8,894 bases of DNA from positions 1 to 8,894 of the forward strand of contig JAZQMQ010000006.1 in assembly GCA_045543555.1 (NCBI GenBank), given 5' to 3'. The stretch comes from Colimorpha_A sp045543555 (GTDB taxonomy: Bacteria > Bacillota > Clostridia > Oscillospirales > CAG-272). Shown here one piece after another: positions 1 to 5,298 of the stretch; position 1 is the first letter of the stretch, and every line of letters begins with the position of its first letter. The notes under the pieces are model-generated. The model saw nothing but the letters and a program-made list of their open reading frames with translations, was not told where the DNA came from and ran no database searches. A program made the translations under genes and the position numbers.

Positions 1-1
1 A

Positions 2-50
2 CCGAAAGATAACCGGTAATCGTTATCTTTCGGGGGCTTTTTTGTGTTTT
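2..50 (+). terminator. Rho-independent terminator of an off-window gene
   Basis: A perfect 12-bp stem (2-13 with 22-33) closes an 8-nt loop and is followed by GGGC and a T-rich run. It points rightward, so it most likely ends a plus-strand gene lying left of the window. It could also stop minus-strand reading from the AraC scrap, but the sequence past position 1 is not visible. Confidence 0.8.
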
Positions 51-94
51 AATTCTTGGTAAGAGAGAACAGAGACGAGTTCTGCTGTAGTATG

Positions 95-328
95 TTATTT
101 TCGCGTGTAAGTTTGTCTGTATTCTTTGGGCGACATTCCATATGTTTTTTTGAAAAGCTTACTGAAATAAAGAGGATCATGTATCCGTGCTGAAACGCAG
201 ATCTCATTTATTGATTGTTTCGATTCAGTAAGCTTATTAACAGCAAGAGACAGTCTGTAGTGATTGAGATATGATATCGGTGAATCACCAAGAGCTTTTT
301 TAAAAGAAGAATAAAGTCCTGATTCCTT
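95..328 (-). pseudogene. AraC-family regulator, C-terminal DNA-binding scrap
   Basis: This encodes most of an AraC/XylS-type double helix-turn-helix domain. The end of the first HTH is visible (SGLYSSFKKALG, then SPISYLNHYRL). The linker and second HTH follow, ending in the family signature DPLYFSKLFKKTYGMSPKEYR. There is no sensor domain and the start of the first HTH is missing; a full regulator is usually about 280-300 residues. The open frame continues upstream to an ATG at 424, but its first ~30 residues are basic, do not resemble AraC proteins and lie antisense to another gene fragment. In the second HTH, the usual Gly-Phe before the recognition helix reads Arg-Ile, which suggests relaxed selection. 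It may once have controlled the neighbouring glycosidase gene; this is inference. I see no ribosome site or promoter for the remaining piece. Confidence 0.75.
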
Positions 329-462
329 ACCATGCATATGTCGGAACAAAAGCGACCTTTTTAGGCAAAGAGGATAACGGAAGGGCAGAATGGATACCCG
401 ATGACGATCTGTTGATGAATGCACGTGAAATATTAAGATCTAACGACGTTAAGCTTATATAA
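304..462 (+). pseudogene. 3' end of an unidentified plus-strand gene
   Basis: A reading frame with no start codon runs from just after a stop at 301-303 to TAA at 460-462. The plausible coding part begins near position 325, where the opposite-strand AraC homology stops. It reads HAYVGTKATFLG, then GKEDNGRAEWIPDDDLL, then a final helix-like stretch MNAREILRSNDVKLI. The stop codon lies only 6 nt before a 21-bp-stem terminator at 469-514, just as the 3' end of a real gene would. I do not recognise the family. The fragment appears to have lost its 5' part at the junction with the AraC scrap. Alternatively the frame is a chance antisense opening, but its composition and terminator placement argue against that. 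Confidence 0.5.
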
Positions 463-468
463 TAAAGT

Positions 469-514
469 AAAAGCATAATAAAAAACCGCTTATGCGGTTT
501 TTTATTATGCTTTT
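469..514. terminator. Bidirectional terminator between convergent genes
   Basis: A perfect 21-bp inverted repeat (469-489 with 494-514) encloses the 4-nt loop TTAT. A GC core (CCGC/GCGG) is flanked by A6 on one side and T6 on the other, so it works in either direction. It would end the plus-strand fragment finishing at 462 and the minus-strand glycosidase gene finishing at 523. Confidence 0.9.
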
Positions 515-522
515 AGTGTCTT

Positions 523-1722
523 TTATGATTTCAAAAGTATTGCTTTGCCTGCTTCAAGCTCAATGGTAATATCGCTATCGCTTGCCTTGACAAACTTGTT
601 ATCCAAAAACATAGTGAGAGGCTTATTTGCGTGCAGTGTAAAGGTGTTTTTGTTTGCGAAATCACGGTTAACAAGGTATATAGAGCCGTCCTCAAAGAAG
701 CCTATAACACCGTTTTCACCGTCAATGGCAGAAATAGGGCCATAATTTTCAAATTTTTTTGTGTTTTCCTCTTGTGTTCCTATATGGAATACCGCCTCTG
801 ATACGGTATTGAACAGGTGACAACCTATAGGAGCGATTACCGAGTTGATCTCCCGGACATCGTACCAATGCTGCTGTTTATTGCCTACGGTGTCGCACAT
901 TGCGTTTGTCCACTGCCAATGCTCGCTGTAACTCGGTTCCCAATACGTAAAGTAAGAAATTCGCTTCATTCCATAAGCAAGACACATATTTACTTCCCAA
1001 TACAGCTCGTTGATAGTCAGGTTTCGGTACGGTCCGTGTTCTGTGAGAAGTATGATCAACATAGGGTCTATATCATATTTTAATGCAATAGAGCGTATTG
1101 TTTCGATGTTATCGAAAAATCCGCCGCGATTTTCTGTTGTTTCTGCAGAAATACGGATAAGACGCTCGCGCTCATCTATTGATGAGCCTAAGATCATGCT
1201 ACGCTTTTCTCGCCCCATAAAGTGATAGTGATCGTAGGATATCAGATCAGGATGTACGATGTTGACAAATGCTTCCAGATGTGAAATATAGTCGATGGAA
1301 CCCAACTGCTTAGTCGAAGCGTAGTTAGGGAACAGATTAATTACCGTTTCTTTATCAGGAGAATAGCGGTGGAGGGCATTAACTATAGCAGCCAATACCG
1401 GAAATTTTTCGGCATTGGGCTCGTCTGTGATGTCCCAACCGATCAGATTGTCAAATTCTTTGTAGTCATTAACGACGGTTTTTATAACGGCATCTGCTCC
1501 TGCGATATCGTTTGCATGGTAGATGCGAGTGATTCGAGGATCCGTAACTATTGCACGTAAGCCGAAACGTTTAAGGATCGACAATGCGGTTTTATTTGTT
1601 TCGGTGTCGTAGGTGATGGGCACAAGCGTGATTCCGCTCGCCGCAATTTCTTCAATAACGTTCTCTTGTGTGATATATTCGGCGAATGGTCCATGGAAAT
1701 AGGTAATGTCAAAACGTTTCAT
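523..1722 (-). CDS. Glycoside hydrolase, clan GH-A-like (beta/alpha)8 barrel
   Basis: The 399-residue protein has no signal peptide, so it is probably cytoplasmic and acts on short or imported sugars. The barrel begins directly at the N-terminus (MKRFDITYFHGPF). The first likely catalytic glutamate is E101 in GWDITDEPN after a strand, the usual acid/base position of clan GH-A enzymes. The second is E228 in ILLTEHG, the usual nucleophile position. SYDHYHF (162-168) and YFTYWEP (257-263) look like other barrel strand ends lining the active site. About 80 C-terminal residues look beta-rich and resemble the small sandwich domain that often follows such barrels. I cannot assign a numbered GH family or a substrate. 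The start is fixed by AAGGGG at 1728-1733, 5 nt upstream of ATG. The gene stands alone with its own promoter and terminator beside an AraC scrap. Confidence 0.7.
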   Translation of the reverse strand: MKRFDITYFHGPFAEYITQENVIEEIAASGITLVPITYDTETNKTALSILKRFGLRAIVTDPRITRIYHANDIAGADAVIKTVVNDYKEFDNLIGWDITDEPNAEKFPVLAAIVNALHRYSPDKETVINLFPNYASTKQLGSIDYISHLEAFVNIVHPDLISYDHYHFMGREKRSMILGSSIDERERLIRISAETTENRGGFFDNIETIRSIALKYDIDPMLIILLTEHGPYRNLTINELYWEVNMCLAYGMKRISYFTYWEPSYSEHWQWTNAMCDTVGNKQQHWYDVREINSVIAPIGCHLFNTVSEAVFHIGTQEENTKKFENYGPISAIDGENGVIGFFEDGSIYLVNRDFANKNTFTLHANKPLTMFLDNKFVKASDSDITIELEAGKAILLKS

Positions 1723-1746
1723 ATATACCCCTTGATTTTTATAATT

Positions 1747-1767
1747 CTACCATATCAATTGTGGTAG
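1747..1767. promoter_or_regulatory. Operator-like dyad in the glycosidase leader
   Basis: The 21-bp sequence beginning CTACCA and ending TGGTAG is symmetrical at seven of ten base pairs plus one G-T pair around its centre. It lies about 25 nt upstream of the glycosidase start codon and downstream of the predicted transcription start. That is a typical roadblock position for a LacI- or GntR-type repressor. The binding protein is unknown; a short RNA hairpin near the ribosome site is the alternative. Confidence 0.4.
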
Positions 1768-1802
1768 TGCTTTAAAATACAAATGATCTATATTTAAGAC
1801 CA

Positions 1803-1831
1803 TTTATATCATATTAACATAATTTTGTCAA
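1803..1831 (-). promoter_or_regulatory. Sigma-A promoter of the glycosidase gene
   Basis: Read on the minus strand, a perfect -35 TTGACA (1826-1831) is followed after 17 nt by a -10 TATAAA (1803-1808). Transcription would start near 1796, giving a leader of about 70-75 nt that contains the dyad at 1747-1767. Confidence 0.8.
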
Positions 1832-1857
1832 GCTTTTTCATCTATCGCAAATTCCTC

Positions 1858-1886
1858 TTGCAATTTTTCCGGCCTTGTGTTACAAT
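1858..1886 (+). promoter_or_regulatory. Sigma-A promoter of the decayed transporter gene
   Basis: TTGCAA (1858-1863), a 17-nt spacer and TACAAT (1881-1886) lie 30 nt before the ATG at 1917. The promoter looks intact although the gene it serves is broken. It diverges from the glycosidase promoter. Confidence 0.65.
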
Positions 1887-1916
1887 ACATGAGTTAATAA
1901 GTTTTGAAGAAAAAAG

Positions 1917-2162
1917 ATGGACTATATTTTACTTCTTTGTGCCGCTTTTACGGGCGCTTCGCTTTCGCTTTTCAGCTCATTTTACGGAAATAAAAATGGA
2001 GTAAAAAGGATACTGCTCAGCCTTATATATCCGGAAATAAGCGTTGGCGGAATAATTATAGTTGCACTGTTCTCCTTCCTCGTGCTTAAGGAGAGGATAA
2101 CCAAACTTCAGTGGTGAGGAATCGCACTCGGCGCAGTTGCAACGGTGATCTTGTCTATATAA
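1917..2162 (+). pseudogene. EamA/DMT-family transporter, internal deletion and nonsense codon
   Basis: The first ~27 residues (MDYILLLCAAFTGASLSLF...) resemble the first membrane helix of a drug/metabolite transporter of the EamA type. The rest resembles only the last two helices: LIYPEISVGGIIIVALF, then FLVLKERITKLQW. The expected eight-helix protein of about 290 residues is therefore missing roughly 200 residues between about codons 28 and 34. At 2115-2117 a TGA interrupts the final helix. The same frame continues with GIALGAVATVILSI to TAA at 2160-2162, which is exactly the usual EamA ending, so the TGA replaced a tryptophan codon. Only a weak, A-rich ribosome site precedes the ATG. A terminator follows directly. 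A purpose-built small SMR-like protein is less likely, given the gap and the stop codon. Confidence 0.7.
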
Positions 2163-2200
2163 AAATAATAACGCGGTTTTTGCCGCGCTATTATTTTTCT
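2161..2200 (+). terminator. Terminator after the transporter pseudogene
   Basis: AAAAATAATA plus CGCGG (2161-2176) pairs with CCGCG plus TATTATTTTT (2183-2198), with one mismatch at the A/C next to the GC core. The T-rich 3' arm gives a termination signal on the plus strand immediately after the TAA at 2160-2162. Confidence 0.8.
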
Positions 2201-2269
2201 TCGGTTTCGGACGTACTCTCGTTCAAGGATGCCGAAGAAGAAAACGAAGCGTTCAGGCAGTATAACTAA
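2201..2269 (+). pseudogene. Possible C-terminal scrap of an unknown gene
   Basis: Twenty-two codons before TAA (2267-2269) read like an acidic, helical protein end: SVSDVLSFKDAEEE, then NEAFRQYN. No start or ribosome site exists, and the frame enters the terminator at its 5' side. It may be the remaining end of a gene lost by deletion, in keeping with the decayed transporter next door. It is too short for a firm call and could be chance. Confidence 0.25.
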
Positions 2270-2312
2270 GGCATTATCGTAAAAATTTTTGGTTTTGAGG
2301 AATATAATAACA

Positions 2313-2789
2313 TTGGGTAATTACAGTATAAGACTTATTCAAAAAAAGGATGACTCAGCCGTTGAATCGGTCATCCGCACCTGTCTTATTGAGTTTGGTG
2401 CAAATCACGAGGGGACCGCATGGACTGATCCCGACCTGTGCCGCTTTTCAGAAATATATAACACCGACGGCAACGCGTATTGGGTTGCGGAAGATCACGA
2501 CGGCAAGGTGGTCGGAGGTGTCGGCATCGGCGCTCTCACCGCGGACGTTTGCGAGCTTCAGAAAATGTATCTTCTCACCGAAGCAAGAGGCAAGGGGATA
2601 GCTGCGGAGCTGCTGAAAAGGGCGCTGTCTTATGCAAAGAAATATTATAAAAGATGTTATCTTGAGACTTTGCCCAATATGCTTGCGGCGCAGCGTTTTT
2701 ATGAAAAAAACGGGTTTGTCCGCACGTTTGAAGCGGTGGTAGAGACTGCTCATTTTGCCTGTGACGTAAGATATATAATTGATCTGTGA
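2313..2789 (+). CDS. GNAT-family N-acetyltransferase
   Basis: The protein should transfer an acetyl group from acetyl-CoA to an amine; the substrate cannot be told. The fold shows the usual order. Strand 1 is NYSIRLIQ. Strands 2-3 lie around AYWVAEDHDGKVVGGVGI. Strand 4 (CELQKMYLL) is followed by the acetyl-CoA pyrophosphate loop EARGKGIA of the R/Q-x-x-G-x-G/A type. Motif B then follows with LETLPNMLAAQRFYEKNGF. No ATG exists near the 5' end. TTG at 2313 (giving MGNYSIRLIQ, about 158 residues) is preferred because GAGG lies at 2297-2300, 12 nt upstream, and because GNAT proteins often begin this way. TTG at 2289 or 2295 would add 6-8 residues. No clear promoter or terminator flanks the gene. 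Confidence 0.85.
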   Translation: MGNYSIRLIQKKDDSAVESVIRTCLIEFGANHEGTAWTDPDLCRFSEIYNTDGNAYWVAEDHDGKVVGGVGIGALTADVCELQKMYLLTEARGKGIAAELLKRALSYAKKYYKRCYLETLPNMLAAQRFYEKNGFVRTFEAVVETAHFACDVRYIIDL

Positions 2790-2893
2790 AACAAAAAACA
2801 CGTCTGAAATGAGTTGTTCATCCCACTTTGAGCGTGATTATGACATAAAAAAGCAAGAAAGTTTGTCCAAATCGTTAAAAAAGCAAAAAAGAC

Positions 2894-2922
2894 TTGCATT
2901 TTATGATAAATTGTGGTATCAT
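2894..2922 (+). promoter_or_regulatory. Sigma-A promoter of the M23 peptidase gene
   Basis: TTGCAT (2894-2899), a 17-nt spacer and TATCAT (2917-2922) predict a start near 2929 and a leader of about 40 nt. The interval 2790-2893 upstream holds nothing I recognise beyond an A-rich near-repeat of AAAAAAGCAA. Confidence 0.7.
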
Positions 2923-2970
2923 TCAAAATGGTATGTTTTGCAATGACGAATACGAAAGGAAAGCTTGAAA

Positions 2971-4383
2971 ATGCAGTTAAAAAGCATATTTCAAAGGCTG
3001 AATAAAAAAGAGGTTGCGGCGTTTCTTGCTTCAACCATTGTTCTTGTTTCGGTTTTAACCTTTGTTTCGGTTATTTTGAAGACCGCATACGTCGTGTACG
3101 CCGACGGCAATCCCGTTTGTGCCGTAGACGACAAGAAAACCGTCGATGAGGCGCTTAAGATCCTCTGTGAAAGGCAGAAGCTGCTTTGCGCAACAGAAAC
3201 GGCTGAGCTTGAGGTTGAAGCTGTGAAGGAGGTTACGACCTTCTCAAAATTCGATGCAACGGAGCTTGCGGATTTTCTGTATGCAATGTGCAGTCAGGAG
3301 TACGTTAGAGCATATACCGTATCACTCGGTGACATTACGATCGGAACGCTTCAGACGTACACCGATGCTCAAAAGCTCGTTGACAGCCTTTATGAGCATA
3401 TCACCGATAAGGTTCTCGATAACGAGGACGAAGCGGAATTTGTTGAGTTAACAACTGATTTTGTAATAAACAGTGTAATATGCCTCAGAAAAAGCGTAAT
3501 GAGCTCTGATGACATATTGAGGGTAGTTTTAAATGACGGAAGCTACATATCCTCCCCCGAATCTCCCACGGGCGACAGGGTTGTCGCAAACGGAAGCCTT
3601 AATCTTTTGTTTGCAGACAAGGACTATATTTTCGGAATGATAAAAAATGAGGAAGAAACGGAGCTTCCCGATTTTGATTTCTCATTCAATATGAGTGAGC
3701 TTAATTCCGCAATTCAGTACGTTACCTACAGTGCCGAAAAATATTCCCAAATGCTTCCTTACGACACCGTGTTTATTGAGACCGACGAGCTTTACGTCGG
3801 CGAGAGCAGGGTAGAAACGGAAGGCAAAAACGGAATAGCCGAAACGGTATATGAGGTTGCTTACGTTGACGGAAAAGAGATTTCCCGAAGAGTAGTTTCC
3901 ACAACCGTTATTACAGAGGCGGTCGACAGAGTCGAATACGTTGGAATAAAGGAACATGTTTCAGCCGCTCCGACGGGCTCGTTTATCTGGCCGCTTCAGC
4001 AAAAGTTCGTCATGACCTCGAAATTCGGTATAAACCGTGAGGGACTTGATGCATCGGGCGAAAGACACCTTGGAATCGACTTGGCGGGTGTTCCCAGAAA
4101 CACCCCGATTTATGCTGCCGACGGTGGAACCGTCGTGTTTGCAGGAATAAACGGAACTTACGGTAAGCTTGTTCGTATTCGTCACGAGAACGGTGTCGAA
4201 ACCTACTACGCTCATATGAATTTTATAAGCGTTAACGTAGGCGACCTGGTATATCAGGGGCAGCAGATCGGCGGAGTCGGCGCGACAGGAAGGGTTACAG
4301 GAACTCATCTTCATTTTGAAGTGCGATTCAACGGTACGGTTGTAAATCCCGAAAAGTATCTTCCCGCAGAAAGACCGCAGTGA
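2971..4383 (+). CDS. Membrane-anchored G5-domain/M23 peptidoglycan hydrolase
   Basis: This is a cell-envelope metallopeptidase that should cut peptide bonds in peptidoglycan. Numbering is for the 470-residue product. Residues ~17-38 form one membrane anchor. About 200 residues of extracellular alpha/beta region follow, with VVYADGNPV and YTVSLGDITIG looking like repeated small modules. A G5-like domain covers ~251-326 (FIETDELYVGES...TTVITEAVDRVEYVG), a module known to bind cell-wall sugars. The M23 (lysostaphin-type) domain fills ~336-465 with a complete zinc site: H366-x-x-x-D370 in HLGIDLAG and the H446-L-H448 motif in THLHFEV; H415 in YYAHM is the expected catalytic helper. ATG at 2971 is chosen because AAAGGA lies at 2955-2960; a TTG two codons earlier is less likely. 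The gene has its own promoter and terminator. Roles in division, growth or sporulation are all possible. Confidence 0.9.
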   Translation: MQLKSIFQRLNKKEVAAFLASTIVLVSVLTFVSVILKTAYVVYADGNPVCAVDDKKTVDEALKILCERQKLLCATETAELEVEAVKEVTTFSKFDATELADFLYAMCSQEYVRAYTVSLGDITIGTLQTYTDAQKLVDSLYEHITDKVLDNEDEAEFVELTTDFVINSVICLRKSVMSSDDILRVVLNDGSYISSPESPTGDRVVANGSLNLLFADKDYIFGMIKNEEETELPDFDFSFNMSELNSAIQYVTYSAEKYSQMLPYDTVFIETDELYVGESRVETEGKNGIAETVYEVAYVDGKEISRRVVSTTVITEAVDRVEYVGIKEHVSAAPTGSFIWPLQQKFVMTSKFGINREGLDASGERHLGIDLAGVPRNTPIYAADGGTVVFAGINGTYGKLVRIRHENGVETYYAHMNFISVNVGDLVYQGQQIGGVGATGRVTGTHLHFEVRFNGTVVNPEKYLPAERPQ

Positions 4384-4389
4384 TATTTT

Positions 4390-4422
4390 CGATCCTCTTC
4401 GTACGAAGAGGATCGTTTTTTT
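4390..4422 (+). terminator. Strong terminator after the M23 peptidase gene
   Basis: A perfect 11-bp stem (4390-4400 with 4405-4415) around the tetraloop GTAC is followed by T7. It starts 6 nt after the TGA stop and separates the peptidase gene from the next operon. Confidence 0.95.
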
Positions 4423-4478
4423 CGTTCGGTTTGTACATTTTACGGCGGAAAAAACGAAATTATTCCGCAGATTTGAAA

Positions 4479-4511
4479 AAAATCAAGTTTTTTGCAAATT
4501 GTCTTGATTTT
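4479..4511. promoter_or_regulatory. Palindrome overlapping the -35 of the NifU-like/GGGtGRT operon
   Basis: AAAATCAAG (4479-4487) and CTTGATTTT (4503-4511) form a perfect 9-bp inverted repeat. Between them sits the 8-bp palindrome TTTGCAAA (4491-4498), whose centre is half a base from the outer centre. The right arm contains the -35 hexamer, so a bound protein would block or contact RNA polymerase. Being upstream of the transcription start it acts as DNA, not RNA. The regulator is not known. Confidence 0.5.
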
Positions 4512-4532
4512 GCGGGTAAAATCTATTATAAT
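4504..4532 (+). promoter_or_regulatory. Strong sigma-A promoter of the NifU-like/GGGtGRT operon
   Basis: TTGATT (4504-4509), a 17-nt spacer and a perfect TATAAT (4527-4532) predict a start near 4539 and a leader of only ~35 nt that contains AGGAGAT (4561-4567). No other promoter is visible before the second gene. Confidence 0.85.
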
Positions 4533-4572
4533 ATAGTATTGGAAAAATATAAATCTTCAAAGGAGATATAAA

Positions 4573-5280
4573 ATGTGCAATTGTCCTTATGCTGTTCCTC
4601 ACGAAGTTGAGAACATGACTTACGTTGCTAAGGGTCCTAACCATGGTCCCGCTCCCATTCCCGAAGAGGGCAAATGGGTAAAGGCAACTCAGATCGGCGA
4701 TATTTCCGGTCTTACCCACGGTATCGGCTGGTGCGCACCTCAGCAGGGTGCCTGCAAGCTTACCTTAAACGTTAAGGATGGCGTTATTCAGGAGGCACTC
4801 GTTGAGACCATCGGATGCTCCGGTATGACCCACTCCGCTGCTATGGCTGCAGAGATCCTTCAGGGAAAGACCATTCTTGAGGCTCTTAACACAGACCTCG
4901 TTTGCGACGCAATCAACACCGCTATGCGTGAGCTCTTCCTCCAGATCGTTTACGGACGTACACAGTCCGCATTCTCCGAGGGCGGTCTTACCGTAGGCGC
5001 AGGACTTGAGGACCTTGGAAAGGGCTCTCGTTCCCAGGTTGGTACCATGTACGGTACCGTTAACAAGGGCGTTCGTTATCTCGAGATGGCAGAGGGCTAC
5101 GTTACCAGAATGGCTCTCGACGAAAACGATCAGGTTATCGGCTATGAGTTCGTTTCTCTCGGCAAGATGACCGACTTCATCAAGAAGGGTATGTCCGCTA
5201 ACGAAGCATACGAGAAGGCTATGGGAACCTATGGCCGTTTCGCTGATGCCGTTAAGTACATCGACCCCCGTAAAGAGTAA
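4573..5280 (+). CDS. NifU/IscU-like iron-sulfur scaffold protein, GGGtGRT partner
   Basis: The 235-residue cytoplasmic protein contains a NifU N-terminal (IscU-like) fold. The clearest match is KLTLNVKDGVI followed by ALVETIGCSGMTHSAAMAAEI, equivalent to the second-cysteine region of IscU; C82 is that cysteine. C54 or C61 should supply the first ligand and C111, at the head of the last NifU helix, the third. The CGD aspartate of standard IscU is not evident, and a CNC motif sits at residues 2-4. From ~150 onward there is an extra C-terminal region of about 85 residues that ordinary IscU/SufU (about 130-150 residues) lacks. The gene starts 5 nt after AGGAGAT and is followed 18 nt later by the GGGtGRT gene. 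No isc, suf or nif genes are nearby, so general Fe-S assembly is not implied. Codon use is strongly biased, suggesting high expression. Confidence 0.8.
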   Translation: MCNCPYAVPHEVENMTYVAKGPNHGPAPIPEEGKWVKATQIGDISGLTHGIGWCAPQQGACKLTLNVKDGVIQEALVETIGCSGMTHSAAMAAEILQGKTILEALNTDLVCDAINTAMRELFLQIVYGRTQSAFSEGGLTVGAGLEDLGKGSRSQVGTMYGTVNKGVRYLEMAEGYVTRMALDENDQVIGYEFVSLGKMTDFIKKGMSANEAYEKAMGTYGRFADAVKYIDPRKE

Positions 5281-5298
5281 TTAAGGAGGAATATCGAA

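Noticed and set aside
329..424. N-terminal extension of the AraC scrap to the ATG at 424
   Set aside because: The residues are unlike AraC proteins, there is no ribosome site, and the opposite strand carries a better protein-like frame.
2115..2117. TGA read as tryptophan (alternative genetic code), because it falls on a tryptophan position in the transporter
   Set aside because: TGA ends the GNAT and M23 peptidase genes at the expected lengths, the latter directly before a terminator, and tryptophan is coded by TGG throughout.
2965..2970. TTG start two codons upstream for the M23 peptidase
   Set aside because: ATG at 2971 has better spacing to AAAGGA and is the stronger start codon.
4380..4571. 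Small plus-strand frame after the M23 gene
   Set aside because: It runs through the terminator and the next operon's promoter and has no ribosome site or protein-like sequence.
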